DNA of 63,825 nt from Alphaproteobacteria bacterium (GCA_016869645.1 VGDO01000008.1:1-63825); one strand, 5' to 3'; positions 54,579 through 63,779 are shown, counted from the stretch's first letter. Notes: generated from the letters alone by a model not told the origin. Translations and numbers: made by a program.

Positions 54579-54890
54579 TCACGGTGATACGCTCGCCCTT
54601 GCCAAGCATTGGGCGTAGCCCTCGCCCCAGCGTTCGGTCCATGCGCTGATCTGGTGGTTCGAGCATTGGCTGTAGCGCGTGGTACGAAACTCGAAACTCG
54701 GCCGTCCGTCGACCCATGTGTAGCCGACCGGCCCGCATTGCGGCTCCGGCGTCGCCTCGCGGGCCGCGGCCGCGCATCGAGACTTCGCAGCCTGGATCGG
54801 CTGGGTGTCCGCCGCAGTCCACTGCTGGACCACGCATCCCTGCAGAGCGAGCAGCGTCGCAGCAACCAGAATTCTTGCAATTGGCAGCAT
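54579..54890 (-). CDS. small putative lipoprotein
   Basis: 103 residues from ATG 54890. The N-terminus MLPIARILVAATLLALQGC is a lipoprotein signal with a lipobox-like LLALQGC. The mature part has four further cysteines (SRC, PQC, SQC, AQC), which might pair in the periplasm, and aromatic residues but no family I recognise. An earlier ATG at 54950 is less likely. Real gene status rests on the signal and cysteine pattern only. Confidence 0.6.
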   Translation of the reverse strand: MLPIARILVAATLLALQGCVVQQWTAADTQPIQAAKSRCAAAAREATPEPQCGPVGYTWVDGRPSFEFRTTRYSQCSNHQISAWTERWGEGYAQCLARASVSP

Positions 54891-54959
54891 GGGACACTCT
54901 GTGATTCGTTCGTCGATGCAAGGGACGATGGCCGTGCCGCCTGAAAGCACAGACGGCGG

Positions 54960-55295
54960 CTAGCTCTGCGTTCCGAACCAGCGCTTGATGTTCATCAGCC
55001 ACCAGGCGCGGCCCCAGCGCGAAATCACCGTGATGGTCGGCCGCTCCTTCCACCGCGGATGCGCGCGCCTGAACACGCCGGGCCGCGAGCGGAAGAATTT
55101 CGCGAGCTGGTCGATCTTCTTGAACGGACCGACCCACACGCCGCGCGCATGGTCGAAGGCGACGTAGCCGGTCGCGGACTGGCGCACGTCGCCCGAGGCC
55201 GCGTCATCGACGACGAGCTGGTACTCGGCCTCGTAGGGTCCGCGCTTCACCGGTCGCGGGTGCGGCCGCAACCCCGGACGTTTGCGGAACAGCAT
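54960..55295 (-). CDS. hypothetical basic protein
   Basis: 111 residues, strongly basic and rich in aromatic residues (WKERPTITVISRWGRAWWLMNIKRWF). No domain recognised. The sequence has protein-like composition, unlike the arginine-rich shadow frames around it, and it fits between hemW and the small lipoprotein gene on the same strand. Start MLFRKRPGLRP is plausible but without a strong ribosome site. Confidence 0.5.
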   Translation of the reverse strand: MLFRKRPGLRPHPRPVKRGPYEAEYQLVVDDAASGDVRQSATGYVAFDHARGVWVGPFKKIDQLAKFFRSRPGVFRRAHPRWKERPTITVISRWGRAWWLMNIKRWFGTQS

Positions 55296-55326
55296 GATCG
55301 GATTCTAGCACGGCGCGTGGCCGGCG

Positions 55327-56667
55327 CTAGGCCAGCAGACGACCCAACACGGCGTTGAGCCGCTGGCGGCCGGCGGCGGTTGCGCGCAGCCGCTCGTCAT
55401 CGACATCGAGGAAGCCGCCCTCGACCAGTGCTCTGAGCCGCGCGGGCTCGAAGGCTTCGTCGATGTCCAGGCCGGTCTCGGAACGCAGCCGTTCGCGCGC
55501 AATGCCTTCCTCGAGCCGCAGCCCCATCATCACAAGCTCGTCGCGACGTTCGTCGGGCGAGAGCTCGACTTCCTCCTCGGTGCCGTGACCTTGGGCCTCG
55601 ACGCGCTTCAGCCAGGTCTCGGGCGCGCGCGCCATGCGCGTGGCGTGCCGCCGCCCGTCGACGATGGCCCGGCCATGGGCGCCCGGGCCGATGCCGAGAT
55701 AGGGCTGATAGCGCCAATAGACGAGGTTGTGCCGGCACTCGGCACCCGGTTGCGCGTGGTTGGAGATCTCGTAGGCCGGCCGCCCCGCCGCCGTCATGAT
55801 CTCCAGCGTGTCCTCGTAGAGCTGTCCCGCGAGCTCGTCCTCGGGCAGCGCAAAGTCGCCGCGCTTGTGCGCGGGATCGAAGGCCGTGCCGGGCTCGATG
55901 GTGAGCTGGTAGAGCGACAGGTGTTCACCCGCATGGCCGAGCGCCTCGTGCAACTCTTTGCGCCAGGCCTCGCGCGTTTGTCCCGGCCGCGCGTAGATCA
56001 AGTCGAAGGAGCTGCGCGGGAAATGGCATTGCGCGACCGCCACGGCGTGCAGCGCTTCGCGCGCGCTATGGCCGCGGCCGAGGAATTTGAGCGCCGCATC
56101 GTCGAGCGCCTGCACGCCCAGCGACACGCGATTGACGCCGGCCGCGGCGAAGCCAGCGAAGCGTTCGGCCTCGACCGAGGTCGGATTGGCTTCCAGCGTG
56201 ATCTCCAGATCGGGCGCGGTCGGCCAATGCTTGCGCACGCGCTCGATCAGCGCTGCGACAGTTTCCGGCGCCATCAGCGATGGCGTGCCGCCGCCGAAGA
56301 AAATGCTGGTGACGGGGCGGCGATCGACGCGTGCCGCGAAATGATCGAGCTCGGCCAGCAGCGCCGTTGACCAGCGCTGCTGATCGACCGCGCCCATGAC
56401 ATGGCTGTTGAAGTCGCAGTACGGGCACTTCGACTTGCAGAACGGCCAGTGCACATAGATGCCAAAGGCATCTATGTGCACAGCGTCGCCAGGTCGATCC
56501 AGCGCTGCCGAAGGCAGCGCCTCGCCGGCAGGTCGATCGCTCAGCGATCGACCGGGAGGCGTCCCCGGCGCGGGATTTGCCGCGCCCTCGCCGGCAGGTG
56601 GATCGCTCAGCGATCGACCGGGAGGCGTCCCAGGCGTCTCAACACTCTTACCTGAAGCAGGCATCAA
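55327..56667 (-). CDS. hemW: radical SAM heme chaperone HemW, with repeat-derived N-terminal extension
   Basis: Coproporphyrinogen III oxidase-like radical SAM protein that binds heme. The cluster motif FCKSKCPYC gives cysteines at 77, 81 and 84; [10 protein letters not shown] and LEANPTSVE follow, with the C-terminal HemN-type domain. From the ATG at 56667 (MMPASGK) the first 66 residues are extra and include two copies of the palindromic element read as [11 protein letters not shown](R/P)PAGE. A GTG at 56481 just before [10 protein letters not shown] would give a normal length and leave the repeats untranslated. The long form overlaps rdgB by 20 bp. Confidence 0.88.
   Translation of the reverse strand: MMPASGKSVETPGTPPGRSLSDPPAGEGAANPAPGTPPGRSLSDRPAGEALPSAALDRPGDAVHIDAFGIYVHWPFCKSKCPYCDFNSHVMGAVDQQRWSTALLAELDHFAARVDRRPVTSIFFGGGTPSLMAPETVAALIERVRKHWPTAPDLEITLEANPTSVEAERFAGFAAAGVNRVSLGVQALDDAALKFLGRGHSAREALHAVAVAQCHFPRSSFDLIYARPGQTREAWRKELHEALGHAGEHLSLYQLTIEPGTAFDPAHKRGDFALPEDELAGQLYEDTLEIMTAAGRPAYEISNHAQPGAECRHNLVYWRYQPYLGIGPGAHGRAIVDGRRHATRMARAPETWLKRVEAQGHGTEEEVELSPDERRDELVMMGLRLEEGIARERLRSETGLDIDEAFEPARLRALVEGGFLDVDDERLRATAAGRQRLNAVLGRLLA
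56449..56481. repeat. 15-bp perfect inverted repeat at the hemW catalytic start
   Basis: GTGCACATAGATGCC, loop AAA, GGCATCTATGTGCAC. One arm encodes the conserved GIYVH of HemW and the other is its exact inverse, read as VHIDA. It may form a strong mRNA hairpin around GTG 56481. Confidence 0.7.
56524..56566. repeat. palindromic element copy, in hemW frame
   Basis: GCCGGCAGGTCGATCGCTCA followed by GCGATCGACCGGGAGGCGTC. The core GGTCGATCGCT/AGCGATCGACC is an 11-bp perfect stem with a 1-nt centre. Read on the - strand it gives [16 protein letters not shown]. Confidence 0.75.
56588..56630. repeat. palindromic element copy, in hemW frame
   Basis: Differs from the 56524-56566 copy by a G for C in the stem (GGTGGATCGCT), giving [16 protein letters not shown]. 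The two copies are 21 bp apart. Confidence 0.75.
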
Positions 56668-57244
56668 CTAGCTTCCGAAACGCCACTGCGCGGTGACTGA
56701 TCGCATGCTTCTGCTCCGGGTCCATCTCCCCGAAGGTGATCTGGTGACCATCGGCCACGAACATCGGATCATAGCCGAAACCGCGCTTGCCGCGCGGCGG
56801 CCAGACGAGGTGCCCGTGCACCTCGCCGCGGAAAGTCTCGCAATGTCCATCGGGCCACGCGAGCGACAGCACGGCCACGAAATGGGCCTTGCGGTCCCTC
56901 TCCGCAAGCTCCTTCTGGACTCTCGTCATGGCGATCGAGAAATCCTTGGTCGGGCCGGCCCAGCGTGCCGAATAGATGCCGGGATCGCCGCCGAGGGCCG
57001 GAACGACCAGGCCCGAATCGTCGGCCAGCGCCGGCTCGCGCGCACCCTGGGCGGCCGCATGGGCCTTGAGCTCGGCGTTGGCTTCGAAGGTGCTGCCGGT
57101 TTCCTCGGGCTCGGGCAGGCCCAGCTGCGCGGCACCGAGGGTCTCGATGCCGAAGGGCCGCATCAGATCGGTGATCTCGACCAGCTTGCCGGGATTGTGG
57201 GTCGCGACGACCAGCTTCGAGCCGCTGAACCGTCGGTGACTCAT
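56648..57244 (-). CDS. rdgB: XTP/dITP pyrophosphatase (Ham1-like)
   Basis: Removes non-canonical purine nucleotides. 198 residues: [15 protein letters not shown] at the N-terminus binds the triphosphate, [26 protein letters not shown] and [35 protein letters not shown] are diagnostic. ATG 57244 overlaps the stop of the upstream GNAT gene by 4 bp. rph-rdgB-hemW adjacency is conserved; two GNAT genes have been placed between rph and rdgB here. Confidence 0.94.
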   Translation of the reverse strand: MSHRRFSGSKLVVATHNPGKLVEITDLMRPFGIETLGAAQLGLPEPEETGSTFEANAELKAHAAAQGAREPALADDSGLVVPALGGDPGIYSARWAGPTKDFSIAMTRVQKELAERDRKAHFVAVLSLAWPDGHCETFRGEVHGHLVWPPRGKRGFGYDPMFVADGHQITFGEMDPEQKHAISHRAVAFRKLVDACFR

Positions 57245-58113
57245 GAGGCATTGTCCTTGAACAGGATGAGGGCAAAGTCGCCGACGATCGTGAAGCCGAT
57301 CGCGCGATAGGCGGCGGCCGAGGCCGCGTTCGCGCGGTCGGTGAACAGCACGGCGCGGCCGACGCCGCGCTGGCATGCGGTCAGCAAGGCGCCGGCGACC
57401 ACGGCGCGGCCATAGCCATAGCGACGCAGATCCCTCGGCGTCCATACCCCGCCGATCTGCACCGCGTCGGGCAGCCGCGCGCCATAGGTCGCATAGGCGA
57501 CCGGGCGGCCATCGTGCTCGAGCACCCAGTTGATGCCCTCGCCCTGCAGGCGCCGGATCAGATCGCCCGACGATCTCGTCGTGGTCGCATCGTCGGGCGC
57601 ATCCAGGCTCTCGATCATGAAGTCACGTCGCCAGGCGATGAGCAGATCGACTTCGTCATCTTGCGCGGGGCGGCACGTCACCTCGCCGCGCGCGAGCGCG
57701 TCCGGCACCGCGATTCGGTCGAGCGCCAGCGCATAGAGATCCTCGGTGCTATCGAGCATGCAGGCGCGCCCGGCCATGCCGAGAGCGGCCCGCATGCGCT
57801 GCGCCTGATCGATGGGGCCGAGGATGCCCGTCACAGGGCGCGGCGCATTGGCACGAATCGCATCGGCGATCGCGCCAACCTCGCCCGGCACCTGCAGGAT
57901 GATGGCGCCGCTCCAGTAGATGGCGGCGACGCCGATCACTTGGTCGCCGTCGAGCTCGGCGAAATAGGTGCCCTGGTAGGGGCGGCCTTCGTCGGCCAGA
58001 CCGGCATTGTGCAGGTTCGACAGCATCATCAGCGAGCTGTCGGCATGACGGCGCAGAAAGGCATCGAGTGCTTTTTCGTCGCCGGAAACGAGGATTCGGG
58101 CGCGGCTGGTCAT
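57241..58113 (-). CDS. GNAT acetyltransferase, tandem paralogue 1
   Basis: 290 residues from ATG 58113, a two-lobed GNAT: an N-terminal domain ([30 protein letters not shown]) and a C-terminal catalytic domain with [25 protein letters not shown] as acetyl-CoA site and [23 protein letters not shown]. It is clearly related to the adjacent 58119-59066 gene over its whole length. Overlaps rdgB by 4 bp. Substrate unknown. Confidence 0.8.
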   Translation of the reverse strand: MTSRARILVSGDEKALDAFLRRHADSSLMMLSNLHNAGLADEGRPYQGTYFAELDGDQVIGVAAIYWSGAIILQVPGEVGAIADAIRANAPRPVTGILGPIDQAQRMRAALGMAGRACMLDSTEDLYALALDRIAVPDALARGEVTCRPAQDDEVDLLIAWRRDFMIESLDAPDDATTTRSSGDLIRRLQGEGINWVLEHDGRPVAYATYGARLPDAVQIGGVWTPRDLRRYGYGRAVVAGALLTACQRGVGRAVLFTDRANAASAAAYRAIGFTIVGDFALILFKDNAS

Positions 58114-58118
58114 GATGG

Positions 58119-59066
58119 TCACGCGACAGGTTCGGAGAAATGAACGACCGCGTAATCGCCGACCACGGCGAAACCGAGTGCGCGGTAGGCGCGCTGCGCC
58201 GCCGGGTTGTCGCGACCGGTGAAGAGAACCGCACGCGCCACGCCGCGCGCGCGCGCGGCCAGCAGCGCACCCGCCACCGCGGCGCGCGCGTAACCGTGGC
58301 CGCGCAGCGAGGGCGGCGTCCATACGCCGCCGATCTGGACCATGTCGGGGAGCTGAGAATTGTAGTTGGCCTGGGCCACGGGCATGGCCATTGGCCATGC
58401 CTCACGGGCAGGTCGATCGCGCCGCGATCGATCGAGAGGCGCGACTTCGCGCGGCGGCAGACCGTGGTTTTCGAGCAGCCACACGGCACCGTTCGCGAGA
58501 TGCCGGTTCACGTCGGCGCGCGCATCGCGGAGCGTCGCCGCGTCGTCGTCGGCGTTCAAATGCTCGACCTGATAGCGCCGCCGCCAATCGACCAACAACG
58601 GCATGTCATCGGGGCCTGCCTGCCGGCAGGTCAATTCGCCCGACGCCAGATTCTCCGGCACGACGAGATCGGCGAGGTCGAGGCCGAAGAGATCCTCTGC
58701 GCTGTCGAGCGACGTAACGCGCTCCGTCAGGCCAAGAGCTGCGCGCGCCGCCATGACCTGGTCGAACGGCCCCGAGATTCCTTTGATCGCGCGCGGCCGC
58801 GCCGCGTCAACTGCGCGCACCGCCTCGGCGAGATAGGCAGGCGCCTGGAGCTGGAGATAGCCGCCCCAGGAGATCGCCGCGACGCCGGCCAGCGCCGCTC
58901 CGTCGAATGCGCCGACATAGGTCGCCTGATAGGCCTCGCCGCGATCGATCAGCCCGCCGCGGCGCAGATTGCCGCGCAGGAACATCGAGCTGTCGGCGTG
59001 ACGCTTGAGGAATGCCTCAAGCCCGCCCTCGTCGCCGGGGCGCAGAATGCGGGCCGTGATCGCCAT
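58119..59066 (-). CDS. GNAT acetyltransferase, tandem paralogue 2 with palindromic insertion
   Basis: 315 residues, same architecture as paralogue 1: ARILRPGDEGGLEAFLKRHADSSMFLRGNL at the start and IGGVWTPPSLRGHGYARAAVAGALL as acetyl-CoA site. It carries about 25 extra residues at roughly 203-229, beginning PPREVAPLDRSRRDRPARE, exactly where paralogue 1 reads [13 protein letters not shown] without a break. The extra DNA contains the dispersed palindromic element. The insert lies in a loop before the catalytic core, so the protein may still fold. Confidence 0.8.
   Translation of the reverse strand: MAITARILRPGDEGGLEAFLKRHADSSMFLRGNLRRGGLIDRGEAYQATYVGAFDGAALAGVAAISWGGYLQLQAPAYLAEAVRAVDAARPRAIKGISGPFDQVMAARAALGLTERVTSLDSAEDLFGLDLADLVVPENLASGELTCRQAGPDDMPLLVDWRRRYQVEHLNADDDAATLRDARADVNRHLANGAVWLLENHGLPPREVAPLDRSRRDRPAREAWPMAMPVAQANYNSQLPDMVQIGGVWTPPSLRGHGYARAAVAGALLAARARGVARAVLFTGRDNPAAQRAYRALGFAVVGDYAVVHFSEPVA
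58404..58455. repeat. palindromic element copy inside a GNAT gene
   Basis: CGGGCAGGTCGATCGCGCCG followed by CGATCGATCGAGAGGCGCGA, then CTTCGCGC. Translated in the same phase as in hemW (APLDRSRRDRPARE against [13 protein letters not shown]). Shares the GCGCG-CTTCG-CGC tail with the 63215 copy. Confidence 0.75.
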
Positions 59067-59085
59067 GGTCCATCAGCCCGGCTTT

Positions 59086-59817
59086 CTAGCCTCGGCCCAC
59101 CGCGACGCGCTGAAGGCGGAAGAGTTCGGCCGTGCCGTGGCGCGCGAGTGCCAGCAGCGCGTTGAACTGCGCTTCCGTATATGGCGTCTTCTCCGCAGTT
59201 GCCTGCACCTCGACGATGCCTCCCGTGCCGGTCAGCACGAAATTGCTGTCGGCCTCGGCCGCGGAGTCCTCGGCGTAGTCGAGATCGAGCACGGCCAGGC
59301 CGCGATAGAGGCCGCAGGACACGGCCGCGACCTGGTCGATCAGCGGCACGGACTTCAGCATCTGGAGCCGCACCAGATGGCTGAGCGCGTAGTGGAGCGC
59401 GACATAGGCGCCGGTGATGGCGGCCGTGCGCGTGCCGCCATCGGCCTGCAGCACATCGCAGTCGATCTTGATCTGGCGCTCGCCGAATGCGGCGAGATCG
59501 GTCACCGCGCGCAGCGAGCGGCCGATCAGCCTCTGGATCTCCTGGGTGCGTCCGGACTGCTTGCCGCGCGCCGCCTCGCGGTCGGTGCGCGTATGGGTCG
59601 AGCGCGGCAGCATGCCGTATTCGGCCGTGACCCAGCCCGTGCCGGAGTTGCGCAGGAAGGGCGGCACCTTGTCGTCGACCGAGGCCGTGCATAGCACATG
59701 CGTGTCGCCGAACCGCACCAGGCACGAGCCCTCGGCATATTTGCTGAAGCCCGGCTCCAGGCTGACCGCGCGCAGCGCGTCGGCGGAACGGCCGGATGGT
59801 CTGACGATCGCGGGCAT
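59086..59817 (-). CDS. rph: ribonuclease PH
   Basis: Phosphate-dependent 3' exoribonuclease trimming tRNA precursors, 243 residues. [75 protein letters not shown] and [22 protein letters not shown] are all canonical, with the phosphate-site arginine in the TRTDRE/GRTQEI region. First gene on the - strand of the rph-GNAT-GNAT-rdgB-hemW run. Confidence 0.95.
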   Translation of the reverse strand: MPAIVRPSGRSADALRAVSLEPGFSKYAEGSCLVRFGDTHVLCTASVDDKVPPFLRNSGTGWVTAEYGMLPRSTHTRTDREAARGKQSGRTQEIQRLIGRSLRAVTDLAAFGERQIKIDCDVLQADGGTRTAAITGAYVALHYALSHLVRLQMLKSVPLIDQVAAVSCGLYRGLAVLDLDYAEDSAAEADSNFVLTGTGGIVEVQATAEKTPYTEAQFNALLALARHGTAELFRLQRVAVGRG

Positions 59818-59978
59818 CGGAAGCTCCGTGGAAAAGCGCGGCGGACACTAGCGTCTTGATATAGCACCGTCCAGGCCGACGATGCCGCCGCCCCGGATTG
59901 CGAAGCGCCGGGCCCATTGCTAAGGTCGAACCCAAGAAATTTGGCGGCGCTGAGCCGCCGCTTGCCAGGGAGGAGACC

Positions 59979-61328
59979 ATGACCCGCCGAACCGGAATGA
60001 CCACCTCGCGCCGTACGCTCCTGAAGACCGGCGCCGCCCTGGGCGCGCTCGCCGCGCCCATGCTGAACGCCAGGACCCTGTTCGCGCAGTCGGGCGCCTT
60101 CAACTGGAAGCGCTTTCAGGGCCAGAGCATCGAGGTGTCGCTGGTGACCAGCCCGCGCGCCGACAATCTCAAGCGCCATCAGAAGGAGTTCGAGGACCTC
60201 ACGGGCATCAAGGTCGGCCTCGAGGTCATTCCCGAGCAGCAGCACCGCCAAAAGGCAGTCATCGAGTTCAACTCGGGCAAGCCGAGCTTCGACGTGGTGC
60301 AGATGTCCTACCATGTGCAGAAGCGCCAGTTCGCGCGCGCCAAGTGGACGGCCGAGCTGACGCAGATGCTGGGCGATGCCCAGTTGACGCCGGCCGAATG
60401 GGATCGCGCCGACGTGACCCAGCGCGGCCTCGACTACGCGACCGACGACGGGCGCATCGGCTCGCTGCCCTGGAGCGTCGACTACTGGATGCTCTACTGG
60501 AACAAGGAGTTGTTCCAGGCGAAGAACGTCGCCTATCCCAAGACGATCGACGAGATCGTCGCGGCGGCGCAGAAGCTGCACGATCCGGGCGCCGGCGTGG
60601 CGGGCGTGGTCGCGCGCGGCCTGCGCAACGCCAACGTGCCGGTGTGGACGCAGCTCCTGCTCGGCTGGGGCCAGGACACGACGACCGGCACGCCGCCCCG
60701 GCTCATCACCGACACGCCGGACGCGATCGCCGCCGCCGAGGTCTACAAGAAGCTTCTGAAGGATAGCGGCCCGCAGGGTGTCGCCGGATTCAACTGGAAC
60801 GAGTCGCAGTCGCTGTTCGCCCAGGGCCGCGCCGCCATGTGGATCGACGGCGTCGGCTTCGCCCCGCCGCTCGAGGACCGCTCGAAGAGCCGCATCGTCG
60901 GCAAGGTCGGCTATGGCGTGTTTCCGGCCGGGCCGAAGGCGCACATGTCCGCCATGTTCGGCGACGGCATCGCCGTCACGGCGGGAAGCCAGAAGAAGGA
61001 GCCGGCCTATTTCTACTGCCTGTGGGCGACCAGCAAGGCCATGTGCAACCGTCTGCTCCAGGCGGGCGGCGGCGTGCCGTTCCGGCACTCGACCTTGAGC
61101 GACGGGCCGACCCTGGCCGCCCTCACCGTGCCGCGCGACTGGGCGAATTGCGTCGCCGAGTCGGGCAAGATCGCGCGCGCCGCGTTGCCGGTCATCGTGC
61201 CGGTGACGGAATTCCGCGACACCTTCGGCACGGCGCTGACCAACATGATCGGCGGTGCCGACGCGGCCGCCGAGCTCAAGCGCGCGACGGCGGAATTCGC
61301 GCCGGTGCTCGCCAAGAGCGAGGCGTGA
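59979..61328 (+). CDS. ABC sugar transporter substrate-binding protein
   Basis: 449 residues of the extracellular solute-binding family 1 (maltose/glycerol-3-phosphate type). Tat signal TSRRTLLKTGAALGALAAP, then IEVSLVTSPRADNLKRHQKEFEDLTGIKVGLEVIP and the mid-region GSLPWSVDYWMLYWNKELF. ATG 59979 follows GGAGG. It heads a three-gene importer operon with two permeases. Confidence 0.88.
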   Translation: MTRRTGMTTSRRTLLKTGAALGALAAPMLNARTLFAQSGAFNWKRFQGQSIEVSLVTSPRADNLKRHQKEFEDLTGIKVGLEVIPEQQHRQKAVIEFNSGKPSFDVVQMSYHVQKRQFARAKWTAELTQMLGDAQLTPAEWDRADVTQRGLDYATDDGRIGSLPWSVDYWMLYWNKELFQAKNVAYPKTIDEIVAAAQKLHDPGAGVAGVVARGLRNANVPVWTQLLLGWGQDTTTGTPPRLITDTPDAIAAAEVYKKLLKDSGPQGVAGFNWNESQSLFAQGRAAMWIDGVGFAPPLEDRSKSRIVGKVGYGVFPAGPKAHMSAMFGDGIAVTAGSQKKEPAYFYCLWATSKAMCNRLLQAGGGVPFRHSTLSDGPTLAALTVPRDWANCVAESGKIARAALPVIVPVTEFRDTFGTALTNMIGGADAAAELKRATAEFAPVLAKSEA

Positions 61329-61405
61329 TCGTCCAGGTGCATGATTGAAGTCGCCCGCTCCTCGCCTGACGGGTGAGGAGCGGGCAAACTCCGAACGATA
61401 CACCC

Positions 61406-62320
61406 ATGGCGGCGCAGACCGACGGGATCGTCAACGCGGAACCGGCGAAACGCCCGCCCTCCTACCGCCCGCCGCGCTATCTCTCCTTCATCGTGCCGGG
61501 GCTGATCGCGACTCTGGCGGTCATCGTCTTTCCCTGGCTCTTCACGGTGTGGATGAGCTTCCACGAGTGGAAGATCGGCGGCAGCCGGCACTGGGTCGGC
61601 GTGCAGAACTACGTCACGCTCGCCGGCAACCAGCGCTTCCTCGAGGCGATCATTCACACCTTCTATTTCACCGCGCTCGCCGTCATCTTGCCGTTGGTGC
61701 TCGGCACCTTCGCGGCGGTCGTGTTCCACCGCAATTTCCCGCTGCGCGGCGTGCTGCGCACCGTGTTCATCATGCCGATGATGGCGACGCCGGTCGCGAT
61801 CGCGCTGGTGTGGACCATGATGTTCCATCCCCAGCTCGGCGTGCTGAATTACCTGCTCAGTCTGGTCGGCCTGCCGCCCTCGGAATGGGTGTTCGCCAAG
61901 CACACGGTCATACCCAGCCTCGTGCTGGTCGAGATCTGGCACTGGACGCCGTTCGTCATGATCATCGTGCTGGGCGGGCTCGCGGCGTTGCCGAGCGAGC
62001 CCTACGAGTCGGCGCTGATCGACGGCGCCACGCCGTGGCAGATGTTCCGCCACATCACCTTTCCGCTCGTGCTCCCTTTCCTCGTGGTCGCCGGCATCAT
62101 TAGGACGATCGACGCGCTCAAGGCGTTCGAGACGATCTACGTGATCAGCAATGGCGGGCCGGGCACGGCCTCGGAGACGATCAACATCTATCTCTATCTG
62201 CAGGCCTTCGCTTACTACAACGTGGGCGATGCGTCCGCCGTGGTGGTCGTGTTCTTCGGCATCATCGTGGCGCTGTCGCTGGTGCTGCTCTATGTGCGCC
62301 AGCGCGCGAAGTGGACATGA
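61406..62320 (+). CDS. ABC sugar transporter permease, MalF/UgpA type
   Basis: 304 residues with six membrane segments. The EAA loop is EPYESALIDGATPWQMFRHITFPLVLPFLVV. An unusual proline-rich cytoplasmic start (EPAKRPPSYRPPRYLSF) precedes the first segment. ATG 61406 is chosen although its ribosome site is weak; GTG 61373 follows GGTGAGGAG-like sequence and is possible. Overlaps the second permease by 4 bp. Confidence 0.9.
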   Translation: MAAQTDGIVNAEPAKRPPSYRPPRYLSFIVPGLIATLAVIVFPWLFTVWMSFHEWKIGGSRHWVGVQNYVTLAGNQRFLEAIIHTFYFTALAVILPLVLGTFAAVVFHRNFPLRGVLRTVFIMPMMATPVAIALVWTMMFHPQLGVLNYLLSLVGLPPSEWVFAKHTVIPSLVLVEIWHWTPFVMIIVLGGLAALPSEPYESALIDGATPWQMFRHITFPLVLPFLVVAGIIRTIDALKAFETIYVISNGGPGTASETINIYLYLQAFAYYNVGDASAVVVVFFGIIVALSLVLLYVRQRAKWT

Positions 62321-63186
62321 CGCCGGGCAAGCCGGTGCAAGGCCGGCCCGTCCAGTCGCCGCTCGCCTACCAGGCCCGCCGCATCGGCGGCAAGCTCGCC
62401 CTCGGCTTCTCGGTCGTCGTGCTGCTGGCGCCGTGCCTCTTCGTCTTCTTCTGGATGCTGTCGCTGGCGCTGAAGTACGATATCGACAACACGGCCTATC
62501 CGCCGGTCTTCATCCCCAACCCGCCGACCTTCGACAATTTCGTCCACGTCTTCAACGAGAGCCCGATGGGGCTCTATTTCTGGAACAGCTGTATCGTCTC
62601 GGGCCTGGCAACCCTGGCGGCGCTCGTGCTCGGCGTGCCGGCCGGCTATGGCATCGCCAAGGCGCGGGCCCACAGCCTTGCGGTCGTGATGCTGATCAGC
62701 CGCATGACGCCAGGCCTGTCCTACCTCATCCCGCTCTTCACCCTCTTCCAGTTCATCGGCCTGGTCGGCACGATCTGGCCGATCGCGATCACCCACATGG
62801 TGATCACGCTGCCGATCGTGGTCTGGGTGATGATCGGCTTCTTCGAGACGTTGCCGGCCGAGCTCGAGGAGGCGGCGCGCATCGATGGCTGCTCGGTCTG
62901 GCAGGCCTTCCTCTACGTGGCGCTGCCGCTGGCGCGGCCCGGCATCGTGGTCGGCGCGATCCTGTCCTTCATCTACTCGTGGAACAATTTCATCTTCGGC
63001 GCCGTGTTCGCCGGGCGCACCACGCGCACCATGCCGGTCGCGGTCTACAACATGCTGACCTTCGAGCAGTACCAATGGGGTCCGCTCGCAGCCGCCGCGA
63101 TCGTGGTCATGCTGCCGGTCGTGGTGCTGACCGTGGTGATCCAGCGCGAGATCGTCGCGGGCCTGGCGGCAGGCGGCGTGAAGTAG
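62317..63186 (+). CDS. ABC sugar transporter permease, MalG/UgpE type
   Basis: 289 residues, six membrane segments, EAA loop PAELEEAARIDGCSVWQAFLYVALPLARPGI. ATG 62317 gives the usual ATGA overlap with the first permease. No ATP-binding gene follows: the next gene is on the other strand, so the importer must use an ATPase encoded elsewhere (MsmK/UgpC-type sharing is known). Confidence 0.9.
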   Translation: MTPGKPVQGRPVQSPLAYQARRIGGKLALGFSVVVLLAPCLFVFFWMLSLALKYDIDNTAYPPVFIPNPPTFDNFVHVFNESPMGLYFWNSCIVSGLATLAALVLGVPAGYGIAKARAHSLAVVMLISRMTPGLSYLIPLFTLFQFIGLVGTIWPIAITHMVITLPIVVWVMIGFFETLPAELEEAARIDGCSVWQAFLYVALPLARPGIVVGAILSFIYSWNNFIFGAVFAGRTTRTMPVAVYNMLTFEQYQWGPLAAAAIVVMLPVVVLTVVIQREIVAGLAAGGVK

Positions 63187-63214
63187 GGCGGGCGAAGCCT
63201 GGGACCTCGCCCAA

Positions 63215-63268
63215 GCCGGCAGGTCGATCACGCAGCGATCGACCGACAGACGCGCCTTCGCGCGCGGG
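63215..63268. repeat. palindromic element copy, intergenic
   Basis: GCCGGCAGGTCGATCACGCA followed by GCGATCGACCGACAGACGCG and a CTTCGCGCG tail. Between the permease gene and the convergent receiver gene, where it might also act as a terminator hairpin. Stem GGTCGATC/GATCGACC. Confidence 0.7.
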
Positions 63269-63291
63269 TGCCCACCGCCGAAGAGCGCGCC

Positions 63292-63702
63292 CTACTGGAT
63301 CGCGCCCGAACGTTTGAGAATCTGCTGGATCTTCTGCTCGAACGGGCCGCGCTTGACCGGCTTCACGACGAAGGCGTCGACGCCGAGCTTGGCGGCCTGG
63401 TGAACCAGCGCTGCCTCGGCGTGCGAAGTGAGGAAGACCGTCGCAATCCGCTTGGCGCCGGTGAAGCCGGCCTTGTGCAGGCGCTCGATGAATTCGATGC
63501 CGTTCATCGGCGCCATCTCGATGTCGCAGATGATCAGCTTCGGGACCGTCTGCGCCACGCATTTGAGCGCCGCCTCGCCGTCGCTCGCTGTGTCGATCCG
63601 GCGAAAGCCGATCTGACGCAGAACCGAACTCACGAGATCGCGCATGAAATCTTGGTCGTCGACGACCAGGACGGCCAGCTGGCCATAGACTGTCTCGGAC
63701 AT
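63292..63702 (-). CDS. single-domain response regulator (CheY-like)
   Basis: 136 residues forming one receiver domain: acidic pair in VLVVDDQDFMR, phosphorylated Asp in KLIICDIEMAPMNG, Thr in ATVFLTSHAE and Lys in AFVVKPVKRG. No output domain. The CheY/DivK-like stand-alone type can act in chemotaxis or phosphorelays; no histidine kinase or che gene is adjacent, so the partner is unknown. Confidence 0.9.
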   Translation of the reverse strand: MSETVYGQLAVLVVDDQDFMRDLVSSVLRQIGFRRIDTASDGEAALKCVAQTVPKLIICDIEMAPMNGIEFIERLHKAGFTGAKRIATVFLTSHAEAALVHQAAKLGVDAFVVKPVKRGPFEQKIQQILKRSGAIQ

Positions 63703-63733
63703 GCGCCCTCTCTCAACCCCCCCCGTTGTGTTA

Positions 63734-63779
63734 GTAGCGCATCAGTTGTCCGCCTTTTGTAGCGCGTGAGTTGTCCGCC
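63734..63779. repeat. tandem 21-bp repeats, probable insertion-sequence end
   Basis: GTAGCGCATCAGTTGTCCGCC and GTAGCGCGTGAGTTGTCCGC lie 4 bp apart. They are followed after about 30 bp by GGAGGTCGGGATG, a ribosome site and start codon running off the window (MRRTT...). Repeated AGTTGTCC ends are typical of IS21-type elements, but the transposase itself is not in view. Confidence 0.4.
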
